From Flavobacteriaceae bacterium (GTDB lineage: Bacteria > Bacteroidota > Bacteroidia > Flavobacteriales > Flavobacteriaceae), in the NCBI GenBank assembly GCA_017857815.1, contig JAFMCL010000010.1:1-64000 (forward strand): DNA of 64,000 bases, given 5' to 3'. The notes beneath the pieces were generated by a model that did not search any database, was not told where the DNA came from, and worked only from the letters and a program-made list of their open reading frames with translations. How positions within the stretch are numbered: the first letter of the stretch is position 1; every line of letters starts with the position of its first letter. Position numbers and translations under genes: made by a program. This document shows, piece after piece, positions 46,685-56,594 of this stretch.

Positions 46685-47260
46685 ATGAGACACGGTAAAA
46701 AAGTTATTCATTTAGGAAGAAAAGTAGCACATAGAAAGTCCATGTTGGCTAATATGGCTTGCTCTTTAATTGAACACAAAAGAATAAACACTACATTAAC
46801 TAAGGCAAAAGCGTTAAAGCAATTTATCGAGCCTTTAGTTACAAAGTCTAAGAGTGATACAACTCACAACAGACGAAACGCTTTTAGTGCACTTAGAGAT
46901 AAGTTCGCAGTATCAGAGCTTTTTAATGACATAGCTCAGAAAGTAGGAGACCGACCCGGAGGATACACGCGTGTCGTCAGAATGGGAAATCGTCTTGGGG
47001 ATAACGCCTCTATGGCAATGATTGAATTAGTTGACTTTAACGAAGTTTACAACAACGAAAAAGAAACAACTAAAAAATCTACTCGAAGAGGTCGTTCCAA
47101 AAAGACAGCTAATGAAAGCGATATTGCTCCTGAAAAAATTTCCGAAACTGCTCCAGTAGCAACAGAAGAAAAAGCTCCAGCAGCTAAGTCTGAAGAAAAC
47201 ACTGATAAAAAAGTGGATAATTCAAATGATTCAACGACTGATGAGGCAGATAAAAAATAA
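46685..47260 (+). CDS. rplQ: 50S ribosomal protein L17 with long low-complexity C-terminal extension
   Basis: Residues 1-120 are a complete L17 ([20 protein letters not shown]... [28 protein letters not shown]). Residues from about 121 to 191 form an extension of Lys, Glu, Thr, Ser, Ala and Asp, first basic ([11 protein letters not shown]) and then acidic, predicted to be disordered. Extensions of this kind occur in other flavobacterial L17 proteins; the role is not known to me. This is the last gene of the superoperon, followed by a terminator. Confidence 0.96.
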   Translation: MRHGKKVIHLGRKVAHRKSMLANMACSLIEHKRINTTLTKAKALKQFIEPLVTKSKSDTTHNRRNAFSALRDKFAVSELFNDIAQKVGDRPGGYTRVVRMGNRLGDNASMAMIELVDFNEVYNNEKETTKKSTRRGRSKKTANESDIAPEKISETAPVATEEKAPAAKSEENTDKKVDNSNDSTTDEADKK

Positions 47261-47300
47261 AAACATATTACACTTATTTGTTAATAATTAACATTTATAT

Positions 47301-47333
47301 AAAAGGATAAGCTTTTTAGTTTATCCTTTTTTT
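47301..47333 (+). terminator. Rho-independent terminator of the ribosomal superoperon
   Basis: AAAAGGATAA, a ten-base loop, TTATCCTTTT and a further T run form a stable hairpin 40 bases after rplQ and before carA. Confidence 0.85.
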
Positions 47334-47355
47334 ATGTTATTTTGCAACACAGATT

Positions 47356-48465
47356 ATGACTTATAAAACTCGAAAAAAAGCACTTTTACTACTGGCCGAT
47401 GGGACACAGTTTTTCGGAAAATCAATAGGTGCAGACGGTACCAGTTTTGGGGAAATTTGCTTCAATACTGGAATGACAGGATATCAAGAAATTTTTACTG
47501 ACCCTTCCTACTTTGGACAATTAATGGTAATGACTAATGCTCACATTGGTAATTATGGTGTTAAGGAGGACGAAGCACAATCTGATTCAATCAAAATCGC
47601 TGGACTGATTTGTAAAAATTTCAGCTATGATTTTTCAAGACCCGGTGCAGATGATTCATTAGAAAACTATCTGACCGAGAACAGTCTTTTTGCTATTTCG
47701 GATGTAGACACACGAGCTCTTGTTAATTACATTCGAGATAATGGAGCAATGAACGCTGTGATTACTACCGAAGTTGACAATATTGAACATTTAATTAAAG
47801 AATTAAATCAATTGCCTTCAATGGAAGGTTTGGAGTTGGCTTCTAAGGTTTCAACCCAGTCTCCCTACTTTGTAGGCGACCCTGATTCTAAATACAAAGT
47901 TGCAGCACTCGATCTGGGAATCAAAAAGAACATATTAAACCACATGACAAGCAGGGGGCTTTATGTAAAAGTTTTTCCTTACAACACCCCTTTTGAAGAA
48001 ATGAAAAAGTGGAATCCAGATGGTTTCTTTATTTCTAATGGTCCTGGAGATCCAGATCCATTATATAATGTTCAGGAAACTGCACGTGAAATTATTAACA
48101 GCAATATGCCACTATTTGGAATTTGCTTGGGACATCAAATTATCGCCCTTGCTAATGGTATTCCTACCTATAAAATGTTTAATGGTCATAGGGGGATTAA
48201 TCATCCAGTTTTAAATGTTTTGACTGGAAAAGGAGAAATTACTTCACAAAACCATGGATTCGCAGTTAATAAAGAGGCTGCAGAAGCCCACCAGGATGTT
48301 ATCATAAGTCATTATCATCTAAATGACAATACCGTTGCAGGCTTAAAAATGAAAAGTAAAAATTGTTTTTCAGTGCAATACCATCCTGAAGCTGGACCAG
48401 GTCCAAACGATACTATGTATCTATTTGATCAGTTTTTTGAAAATATTAGAAATACGAATACCTAA
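47356..48465 (+). CDS. carA: carbamoyl-phosphate synthase, small (glutaminase) subunit
   Basis: The 369-residue subunit hydrolyses glutamine to feed ammonia to CarB for arginine and pyrimidine synthesis. It has the N-terminal CPSase domain (GEICFNTGMTGYQEIFTDPSY) and a class I glutamine amidotransferase domain with nucleophile Cys257 in FGICLGHQ and the His343/Glu345 pair in QYHPEAGPGP. carB is not in the window. The gene follows the ribosomal terminator by 22 bases and is 27 bases before eno, with which it may be cotranscribed. Confidence 0.96.
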   Translation: MTYKTRKKALLLLADGTQFFGKSIGADGTSFGEICFNTGMTGYQEIFTDPSYFGQLMVMTNAHIGNYGVKEDEAQSDSIKIAGLICKNFSYDFSRPGADDSLENYLTENSLFAISDVDTRALVNYIRDNGAMNAVITTEVDNIEHLIKELNQLPSMEGLELASKVSTQSPYFVGDPDSKYKVAALDLGIKKNILNHMTSRGLYVKVFPYNTPFEEMKKWNPDGFFISNGPGDPDPLYNVQETAREIINSNMPLFGICLGHQIIALANGIPTYKMFNGHRGINHPVLNVLTGKGEITSQNHGFAVNKEAAEAHQDVIISHYHLNDNTVAGLKMKSKNCFSVQYHPEAGPGPNDTMYLFDQFFENIRNTNT

Positions 48466-49782
<1,317 letters not shown>

Positions 49783-49825
49783 AAGTACTTTTTTAAAATT
49801 TTCCGTTTATTACTTAGGGTTACAG

Positions 49826-49856
49826 TTGTTTTTTGGCGTCTATTTTTTTAAATTTG
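49826..49856 (+). promoter_or_regulatory. Bacteroidetes-type promoter of gltA
   Basis: TTG (49826-49828), 20 bases, TAAATTTG (49849-49856), a full match at a spacing one base over the optimum. The gltA ATG is 21 bases downstream. Confidence 0.65.
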
Positions 49857-49877
49857 CAATTCTCAAAATTCAATATT

Positions 49878-51143
49878 ATGGAAGATAAAGTTCAGTTAAT
49901 TTACGATAGTAAAACGTATGAATTCCCCTTGGTTAAAGGGACTGAGAATGAAATTGCGATTGACATTAAAAGTTTAAGAGCTGAAACAGGTTTGATTACT
50001 CTTGATCCTGGATTTAAAAATTCCGGATCCTGTAAGAGTGAGATAACATTTTTGGATGGAGAAAAGGGAATACTTCGATACAGAGGCTATTCAATTGAAG
50101 ACTTAGCAAATAAATCTAGCTTTTTAGAAGTCATTTATTTGCTAATCTTTGGTGAGCTTCCGACTCCAGAACAACTTTCGAAAATTGAGGATGAAATTCG
50201 AGAAGAATCGTTGGTGGACGAAGACCTAAAGGCGATTCTAAAAAGTTTCCCTAAAGGAGCACATCCAATGGGAATATTATCTTCGTTAACCTCTGCATTA
50301 ATTGCTTTCAACCCTAGTTCAGTAGATATTAATTCTGAAGCTGAGTTCCACAAAGCAATTATAATGATTCTCGCCAAGCTACCGGTTTTGGTATCTTGGA
50401 CACAAAGAAGGGTTAAAGGTTTGCCACTAATTTATTCGGACGATTCTCTTTCTTATACGGAAAACATCGCCCAAATGATGTTTAAAAAACCCAATAAGGA
50501 ATATTCATCTAATCCAACGATAGTCAATGCGTTGAATAAGCTACTAATCCTTCATGCAGATCACGAGCAGAATTGTTCTACTTCCACAGTGCGGATTGTA
50601 GGTTCCTCTCACGCTGGATTATTTGCTTCAATTTCGGCAGGAATCTCTGCCCTTTGGGGACCATTACACGGGGGAGCCAACCAAGCAGTGATTGAAATGC
50701 TTGAGCAAATAAAAATGGATGGTGGTGATACTAAAAAGTTCATGGCCAAAGCAAAAGACAAAAACGACCCTTTCCGTTTAATGGGTTTTGGACATCGTGT
50801 TTATAAAAATTTCGACCCGCGTGCAAAAATCATTAAAGTGACTGCAGATGAAGTCTTAAAAGAATTAGGCGTCAACGATCCTATTTTGGATATCGCTAAA
50901 GCTTTAGAACTAGAAGCATTGAAAGATCCATATTTCGTTGAACGTAAATTATATCCAAACGTTGATTTTTACTCAGGTATTATTTACAGGGCTTTGGGGA
51001 TTCCAACAGAAATGTTTACTGTGATGTTTGCAATGGGAAGACTTCCTGGATGGATTGCACAATGGAAGGAAATGCGTTTGAACAAAGAACCGATCGGTCG
51101 CCCTAGACAAGTTTATACGGGGCAAACTTCTAGAGAACTATAG
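49878..51143 (+). CDS. gltA: citrate synthase
   Basis: From the ATG at 49878 the enzyme has 421 residues and condenses oxaloacetate with acetyl-CoA at the entry of the TCA cycle. Signature segments are LDPGFKNSGSCKSEITFLDGEKGILRYRGYSIEDLA, the catalytic-His regions HADHEQNCSTSTVR and WGPLHGGANQAVIEML, and FGHRVYKNFDPRAK. This is the type II (E. coli-like) enzyme by length and N-terminal domain. A longer frame starts at TTG 49833, but this lies upstream of the -7 element, so it would not be on the transcript. Confidence 0.97.
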   Translation: MEDKVQLIYDSKTYEFPLVKGTENEIAIDIKSLRAETGLITLDPGFKNSGSCKSEITFLDGEKGILRYRGYSIEDLANKSSFLEVIYLLIFGELPTPEQLSKIEDEIREESLVDEDLKAILKSFPKGAHPMGILSSLTSALIAFNPSSVDINSEAEFHKAIIMILAKLPVLVSWTQRRVKGLPLIYSDDSLSYTENIAQMMFKKPNKEYSSNPTIVNALNKLLILHADHEQNCSTSTVRIVGSSHAGLFASISAGISALWGPLHGGANQAVIEMLEQIKMDGGDTKKFMAKAKDKNDPFRLMGFGHRVYKNFDPRAKIIKVTADEVLKELGVNDPILDIAKALELEALKDPYFVERKLYPNVDFYSGIIYRALGIPTEMFTVMFAMGRLPGWIAQWKEMRLNKEPIGRPRQVYTGQTSREL

Positions 51144-51563
51144 TTCGTCTACTGAAGGAGGTCTACTTTCCGCTTTTAAAGTGTTTATTTTACTAAAAAA
51201 CTTGTGTATGGCTTTGGTGTCAGCCAATATTTTTATTAGAGATTCATCCTTATAAATTGAATATTCTTCAGCCTTTCCTTTATAAATTTTTAGTTTATAA
51301 AAAGGAATGACCAATGCATAGGTTTCTAGTAAGCTTCTAAACCTAACAATAATACCTTGAGGACGCAATTCAACATTACAAGTGTTTAAGTTTTGGTCAA
51401 GAACCAAAAGATTGTGAATATTGAGAGAAGTTTGAGTGATAAATAGTTTTGAAGACCCGATACCCCCCATAGACCAGCGTTTTTTGAGGGAAAAAGGCTT
51501 TCCTACTTCAGCATCAATTTTTTCTCTTATTGTGTTATCATTATAAGAAACATTTAAAAGCAT
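51138..51563 (-). CDS. conserved protein of unknown function
   Basis: I do not recognise this 141-residue protein by name. It is soluble (no signal or membrane segment), with alternating beta-strand stretches (SSKLFITQTSLNIHNLLVL, PQGIIVRFRSLLETYALVIPFYKLKIYKG) and a C-terminal helix, which is reminiscent of a small PH-like fold; this is a guess from pattern only. Codon use and composition look like the neighbours. The stop overlaps the end of gltA by six bases on the opposite strand, and argS starts 74 bases away divergently. Confidence 0.7.
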   Translation of the reverse strand: MLLNVSYNDNTIREKIDAEVGKPFSLKKRWSMGGIGSSKLFITQTSLNIHNLLVLDQNLNTCNVELRPQGIIVRFRSLLETYALVIPFYKLKIYKGKAEEYSIYKDESLIKILADTKAIHKFFSKINTLKAESRPPSVDEL

Positions 51564-51618
51564 TTTTTATTTAAAGATAAGTCATTAGAAGATGGCCTCA
51601 TAGTTTCGACTTTATATT

Positions 51619-51626
51619 TATATTTG
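51619..51626 (+). promoter_or_regulatory. possible -7 element of argS
   Basis: TATATTTG matches TAnnTTTG ten bases before the argS ATG; no TTG occurs at the expected spacing upstream. The transcript would have a leader of only a few bases. Confidence 0.4.
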
Positions 51627-51636
51627 CGCCAAGAAA

Positions 51637-53418
51637 ATGGATAAGCTAGAACACACACTCTCAAAGTCAATTTTGACTTTTTTAAAATCGAATTTTGATT
51701 TATCAGTAGATCACTTCGAATTTCAATTGACACGCAAGGATTTTGAAGGAGACCTTACATTGGTTCTATTTCCTATATTAAAACAAACACGAACAAGTCC
51801 AAAGGTATTGGGCGAAAAATTAGGTACTTATTTAATTGAGCACTCTGATGTTGTACAAAATTTCAACGTTGTCAGTGGTTTTTTAAACCTTAGCATTTCT
51901 GATGCCCATTATTTAGCTTTTTTAAAGCAGATGCTATCAGAAGACAGATACGGTCATAAAAAAGCAAATTCAGATGCCCCAACCCTCATGGTGGAGTATT
52001 CTTCTCCCAATACAAACAAACCCCTTCACCTTGGGCATGTTAGAAATAATTTGTTGGGTTATTCTGTTGCTGAAATTTTAAAAGCTAACGGTAATAATGT
52101 AATTAAAACTCAGATCATCAATGATCGTGGGATTCATATTTGTAAGTCCATGTTGGCATGGCAACATTATGGGAGTGGAGAGACACCTGATTCCTCAAAT
52201 CTCAAAGGGGATCAATTGGTTGGTAAGTACTATGTTCTTTTTGAAACAAAATACAGAGCACAAATAGCCAAAATGGTTTTAGACGGAACAGCACAAGCTG
52301 TTGCTGAAAAGCAAGCGCCCCTTCTGCTAGAAGCCCAACAAATGCTTGTGAAATGGGAGGACAATGATCCAGAGGTTAGAGCTTTGTGGGAAAAAATGAA
52401 TGGCTGGGTATACAAAGGTTTTGATGCTACTTACAAAAAGCTAGGAATTGATTTTGATTCTTATTATTATGAAAGTAACACCTATTTATTAGGGAAGACA
52501 ATCATCAATGAAGGGCTTTCGAAAGGGATTTTCTTCACCAAAGAAGATGGATCCGTTTGGATTGATCTTACTGAGGATGGTTTGGATGAAAAGCTTTTAC
52601 TTCGATCAGATGGCACAGCAGTCTATATGACCCAAGACATCGGGACTGCACAGCAAAGAGTTGTAGACCACCCAGAGATTAAAGGAATGGTTTATACAGT
52701 CGGGAATGAGCAAGACTATCATTTTAAGGTACTTTTCTTAGTTCTTAAAAAATTAGGATACAGTTGGTCAGAATCTCTTCATCATCTCAGTTATGGAATG
52801 GTCGACTTGCCAAGTGGTAAAATGAAGAGCAGGGAAGGAACAGTTGTAGATGCAGATGACCTGATTGATCAAATGAAAAATACTGCCGCTGAGATCGCTT
52901 CTAAGCATGGCAAACTAGACGGATTGAGTGAAGAAGACCGAGAGGTCTTATACACTAAGATTGGATTAGGTGCATTAAAGTATTATATACTAAAAGTAGA
53001 TCCAAAAAAGAGAATTCTGTTTGATCCTGAAGCTTCTGTTGATTTCAACGGAAACACAGGTCCTTTCATTCAATATGCCCATGCACGAATTCAATCATTA
53101 CTAGGAAAACAGCAGCTAGAAGTACTATCGATTAATGTTTCTTTGCAGTTGGACGGGAAAGAAAAGGAAATTCTCAAACACTTGATGACTTATCCTGAGG
53201 TGATCAACCAGGCTGCAAATCAGTTTAGTCCAGCGCTAATTGCTAATTATCTTTATGAATTGGTTCGTCTGTTTAATTCTTTCTATCAAAACATAAGTGT
53301 CCTAGGAGAACCAAACGAAGAATTAAAATCCTTACGTTTACTGCTTTGTAAGGCAGTCGCTAACAATATTGCCTTGGCGTCCTCACTACTAGGAATCTCA
53401 ATGCCGGATAGGATGTAA
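51637..53418 (+). CDS. argS: arginyl-tRNA synthetase
   Basis: This class I synthetase of 593 residues charges tRNA-Arg. It has the N-terminal Arg-tRNA synthetase domain, the HIGH-type motif in NTNKPLHLGHVRNNLLGYS (near residue 130), the YGMVDLPSGKMKSREGTVVDADDL segment with the KMSKS-equivalent KMKSR, and the DALR anticodon-binding domain at the C-terminus (IQYAHARIQSLL ... LLGISMPDRM). Length is normal. It converges with the proteorhodopsin gene across a shared hairpin. Confidence 0.97.
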   Translation: MDKLEHTLSKSILTFLKSNFDLSVDHFEFQLTRKDFEGDLTLVLFPILKQTRTSPKVLGEKLGTYLIEHSDVVQNFNVVSGFLNLSISDAHYLAFLKQMLSEDRYGHKKANSDAPTLMVEYSSPNTNKPLHLGHVRNNLLGYSVAEILKANGNNVIKTQIINDRGIHICKSMLAWQHYGSGETPDSSNLKGDQLVGKYYVLFETKYRAQIAKMVLDGTAQAVAEKQAPLLLEAQQMLVKWEDNDPEVRALWEKMNGWVYKGFDATYKKLGIDFDSYYYESNTYLLGKTIINEGLSKGIFFTKEDGSVWIDLTEDGLDEKLLLRSDGTAVYMTQDIGTAQQRVVDHPEIKGMVYTVGNEQDYHFKVLFLVLKKLGYSWSESLHHLSYGMVDLPSGKMKSREGTVVDADDLIDQMKNTAAEIASKHGKLDGLSEEDREVLYTKIGLGALKYYILKVDPKKRILFDPEASVDFNGNTGPFIQYAHARIQSLLGKQQLEVLSINVSLQLDGKEKEILKHLMTYPEVINQAANQFSPALIANYLYELVRLFNSFYQNISVLGEPNEELKSLRLLLCKAVANNIALASSLLGISMPDRM

Positions 53419-53445
53419 AAAAAAATCGCTCCGAAGAGCGATTTT
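53412..53445 (-). terminator. Rho-independent terminator of the proteorhodopsin gene
   Basis: A perfect 10-bp stem (AAAATCGCTC / GAGCGATTTT) with loop CGAA at 53422-53445. On the minus strand it ends in nine to ten T residues, 31 bases after the proteorhodopsin stop. On the plus strand the tail TTTTAATAATT is weaker, but it may also end argS. Confidence 0.85.
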
Positions 53446-53476
53446 AATAATTATAGTGAATTTATTTTATTGATAA

Positions 53477-54202
53477 TTATTTAGAATTTACAGCTAAATT
53501 ATATACCACTAAACCAAATCCAATTTTGTTGATAGCATCTCCAACGTTATAAATAACGTCCATTGGAAGACCACCAAAAATACCGCTGTACCACCCTTCA
53601 GTACCAGCCATGTATCCGATTGGATAAATTGCCCATCCGATAACAACAAATTTAAGAAGTGTTTTGTGAGCAGCAAGAACAGCTCCGCCAGCAGATTCTG
53701 CTAGTTTTGCAGCGCTACCTTTCCATAGTTCAGCAACAATCGCGAAATATGCGAGTCCAGAAACTAGTCCCCAAACTGCAGGTCCATTTCCTGTTGTGTA
53801 AACTGCTTCTCCAAAGTAACCTGTAACAAGCATAATTACTGAAAGGAAAATTAATTTCCACATCAATTGCTTTGTTGCACCGGCAACTTTAAGGATAAGA
53901 TAGAATTCAACACACATCAATGGCACAGTCAACACCCAGTCAACATATCTAAAGAATGTTGGCGAAGTTGCATTGGTTGCCCAATAGTCTCTCATGTACC
54001 AATAGTGAACTGCTGCAATGAATGTAATCAAACCTGATACTAAGATTGAGGTTCTCCATTTACTGTCAAAAGAACTCATTGAAAGAAAGAAAAATGCAGA
54101 GGCTGCCATCATCGCCATACAACCCACGAAGAATGTGAACCCTACATAATCATCAGTGGCCATTGCTGGCACTACTGTCATTAAACTAAAAATTTTTTCC
54201 AT
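53477..54202 (-). CDS. proteorhodopsin, green-type light-driven proton pump
   Basis: This 241-residue microbial rhodopsin has seven hydrophobic helices. Key residues, numbered in this protein with the classic proteorhodopsin numbers in brackets: His66 (75), Asp88 (97, proton acceptor), Thr92 (101), Met96 (105, spectral tuning), Glu99 (108, proton donor) and the retinal Schiff-base Lys226 (231). Asp/Thr/Glu is the proton-pump triad, not the NDQ of sodium pumps. Met at the tuning site is typical of marine flavobacterial, green-absorbing forms. blh, which makes retinal, is transcribed divergently 69 bases away; the carotenoid genes needed for beta-carotene are not in the window. Confidence 0.97.
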   Translation of the reverse strand: MEKIFSLMTVVPAMATDDYVGFTFFVGCMAMMAASAFFFLSMSSFDSKWRTSILVSGLITFIAAVHYWYMRDYWATNATSPTFFRYVDWVLTVPLMCVEFYLILKVAGATKQLMWKLIFLSVIMLVTGYFGEAVYTTGNGPAVWGLVSGLAYFAIVAELWKGSAAKLAESAGGAVLAAHKTLLKFVVIGWAIYPIGYMAGTEGWYSGIFGGLPMDVIYNVGDAINKIGFGLVVYNLAVNSK

Positions 54203-54271
54203 GATTAATTAATTATTTGTTTTTGTTGAACTAAATTTAATTAAAAATAAATATACTCACTATAAATATTA

Positions 54272-55183
54272 ATGTTTTTTAACATAAAATTTTATAAATT
54301 GACAAAAAAACCTTTGAAATATTATCAAATTGGAATCATAACAACCTTTGTTTCAATCCTATTTGCCATTGTGGTTCCTTTCGTATATGTTGATTTAATT
54401 GCTTCATTTCTGATTATTACCCTTGGGATACTTCACGGTGCTAACGATTTAGAAATTATTTCACAAAATCGACAAACAAATTCCACAAACTTCTTCATAA
54501 AATCCCTTATTATGTATGTTGGAGTAGTTTTATTAGGAGGATTGTTCTTTTTCTTTCTTCCATCAATAGCCTTATTTACCTTTATTCTATTCAGTAGCTA
54601 TCATTTTGGCGAGCAACATTGGGAAGATCGGCTAAAGATTTCAACCTCTCATTCATTTTTTTTCACCCTTTATGGCGCTTTTATTTTCTTTTTAATCTTT
54701 ACAAATCAGTATCTAGAGGTCGCATTGGTTATAGAAAAAATTAGCGGTACTTTATTGCCCTATGAGTTTTTTCTATGGAGTATGATCTCCACAGGAGTGC
54801 TTCTTTTGTTTATAATGATGATCATTCCTTCCTTAAGAGGTAGCTTTTTTAAGGAATTATTTCTTTTGGGGCTACTGTCCCTGCTTTTTCACTTTGGCTC
54901 GTTGCTTTTTTCCTTTGCTTTCTACTTTGTTGTTTGGCACAGTATTCCCTCATTAAAGGAACAAATAAATTATCTCTATGGAGATTTAAAAAAAACATCT
55001 ATTAAGAAATATTTAAAAGCCTCCCTACTTTACTGGATTGCATCATTGGTTTTTTTAGGTTTTAGTTTTAATTATATTGATTTTAATGCGGACTATTTTT
55101 TACCAATGTTTTTCTCTTTTCTCGCAGCGATTACTTTTCCTCATACGATCGTTATCGGCATGATGAATAGAAATAAAAGTTAA
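54272..55183 (+). CDS. blh: beta-carotene 15,15'-dioxygenase, Brp/Blh family
   Basis: Blh cleaves beta-carotene into two retinal molecules in the inner membrane. The 303-residue protein has about eight hydrophobic helices and the conserved iron-binding histidine motifs: LGILHGANDLEII (near residue 55), SSYHFGEQHW (near 110), FVVWHSIPSL (near 227) and FPHTIVIGMM (near 291). It is divergent from the proteorhodopsin gene, so the two probably share a regulatory region. No complete promoter match was seen between them. Confidence 0.93.
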   Translation: MFFNIKFYKLTKKPLKYYQIGIITTFVSILFAIVVPFVYVDLIASFLIITLGILHGANDLEIISQNRQTNSTNFFIKSLIMYVGVVLLGGLFFFFLPSIALFTFILFSSYHFGEQHWEDRLKISTSHSFFFTLYGAFIFFLIFTNQYLEVALVIEKISGTLLPYEFFLWSMISTGVLLLFIMMIIPSLRGSFFKELFLLGLLSLLFHFGSLLFSFAFYFVVWHSIPSLKEQINYLYGDLKKTSIKKYLKASLLYWIASLVFLGFSFNYIDFNADYFLPMFFSFLAAITFPHTIVIGMMNRNKS

Positions 55184-55230
55184 AAGTAAAAGCTTATGGT
55201 CTTGTAGTTTTTTTAAAATTCTGAAAAGAC

Positions 55231-55238
55231 TAACTTTG
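55231..55238 (+). promoter_or_regulatory. possible -7 element of ffh
   Basis: TAACTTTG matches TAnnTTTG 15 bases before the ffh ATG. No TTG at the 19-base spacing. Confidence 0.4.
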
Positions 55239-55253
55239 TTGAATCCTAATTAG

Positions 55254-56588
55254 ATGAATATGTTTGATAGTTTAAGCAACAAACTCGATAAAGCTTTTAA
55301 GATATTAAAAGGCCAAGGTAAGATCACAGAAATCAATGTGGCTGAAACCTTAAAGGAAGTTCGCAGGGCACTTTTAGATGCTGATGTTAACTTTAAAATC
55401 GCAAAAGATTTCACTACAAGAGTAAAGGAGAAAGCGCTGGGGCAAAAAGTTTTGACCAGCCTTCAGCCCGGTCAGTTACTGATCAAGATTGTTAAAGATG
55501 AATTAACAGCTTTGATGGGAGGAAGTGCAGAAGGTCTTAACCTTGCTTCTTCACCCTCCGTGATATTAATGTCTGGATTACAAGGTTCAGGTAAAACAAC
55601 TTTCAGTGGTAAACTGGCCTTATATTTAAAAAACAAAAAAAGTAAATCACCGCTATTGGTTGCCTGTGACGTCTATCGACCTGCTGCCATTGACCAGTTG
55701 AGTATTTTGGGCGAGCAAATTGGAGTTCCTGTTTACAGTGATTTGGAGGAAAAAAATCCAGTAAAAATAGCACAAGCAGCGATTACTCAAGCGAAAAAGG
55801 ATAAGCATAATGTGGTCATTATTGATACCGCGGGTAGGCTTGCTTTGGATGAAGTCTTGATGAAAGAAATTTCCGATATCCACAAATCGGTTAAACCCGA
55901 TGAAACTCTTTTTGTGGTGGATTCGATGACAGGTCAAGACGCAGTAAATACTGCAAAGGCTTTTCATGACGCTTTAAGCTTTGATGGTGTTATACTTACA
56001 AAGCTCGATGGTGACACTAGAGGAGGTGCAGCACTTTCAATAAAATCAATTGTAAATAAACCAATAAAATTTATTGGTACTGGAGAGAAAATGGAAGCAC
56101 TTGATGTCTTTTATCCAGAAAGAATGGCAGACCGTATTCTTGGAATGGGGGATGTGGTTTCTTTGGTTGAAAGAGCGCAAGATCAATTTGATGAAGAGCA
56201 AGCCAGAAGAATTAATAAGAAAATAGCCAAAAATCAATTTGGTTTTGATGATTTTTTATCCCAGATACAACAGGTCAAAAAAATGGGTAACATGAAAGAC
56301 CTGATGGGGATGATTCCGGGAGTAGGGAAGGCAATGAAAAACGTGGATATAGATGATGATGCTTTTAAATATATAGAAGCCATAATCGGTTCTATGACTC
56401 CCAAAGAAAGGTCAGAGCCTACTTTATTGAACCACAGTAGGAAGAACCGAATCGCAAAAGGAGCAGGACGAAAGGTCGAAGAAGTCAATCAGTTGATTAA
56501 ACAGTTCAATCAAATGAGTAAAATGATGAAGATGATGCAAGGTGCAAAAGGGAAGCAAATGATGCAAATGATGCAAAGACAACAATAA
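55254..56588 (+). CDS. ffh: signal recognition particle protein Ffh
   Basis: The 444-residue SRP GTPase has the N domain (residues 1-95), the G domain with GLQGSGKTTFSGKLA (P-loop, near 107-122), DVYRPAAIDQL, DTAGRLALDE and TKLDGDTRGGAALS, and a methionine-rich M domain (GNMKDLMGMIPGVGKAMKN ... MSKMMKMMQGAKGKQMMQMMQ) that binds 4.5S RNA and signal sequences. It targets membrane proteins to the Sec translocon. folD begins six bases after the stop, so the two are cotranscribed. Confidence 0.98.
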   Translation: MNMFDSLSNKLDKAFKILKGQGKITEINVAETLKEVRRALLDADVNFKIAKDFTTRVKEKALGQKVLTSLQPGQLLIKIVKDELTALMGGSAEGLNLASSPSVILMSGLQGSGKTTFSGKLALYLKNKKSKSPLLVACDVYRPAAIDQLSILGEQIGVPVYSDLEEKNPVKIAQAAITQAKKDKHNVVIIDTAGRLALDEVLMKEISDIHKSVKPDETLFVVDSMTGQDAVNTAKAFHDALSFDGVILTKLDGDTRGGAALSIKSIVNKPIKFIGTGEKMEALDVFYPERMADRILGMGDVVSLVERAQDQFDEEQARRINKKIAKNQFGFDDFLSQIQQVKKMGNMKDLMGMIPGVGKAMKNVDIDDDAFKYIEAIIGSMTPKERSEPTLLNHSRKNRIAKGAGRKVEEVNQLIKQFNQMSKMMKMMQGAKGKQMMQMMQRQQ

Positions 56589-56594
56589 ACAGCT

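Noticed and set aside
49783-49800. Short palindrome AAAAGTACTTTT after eno
   Set aside because: A weak AT-only stem of six pairs without a loop is not a convincing terminator.
49833-49877. 15-residue extension of citrate synthase from TTG
   Set aside because: It begins upstream of the -7 promoter element at 49849-49856 and is absent from the family pattern.
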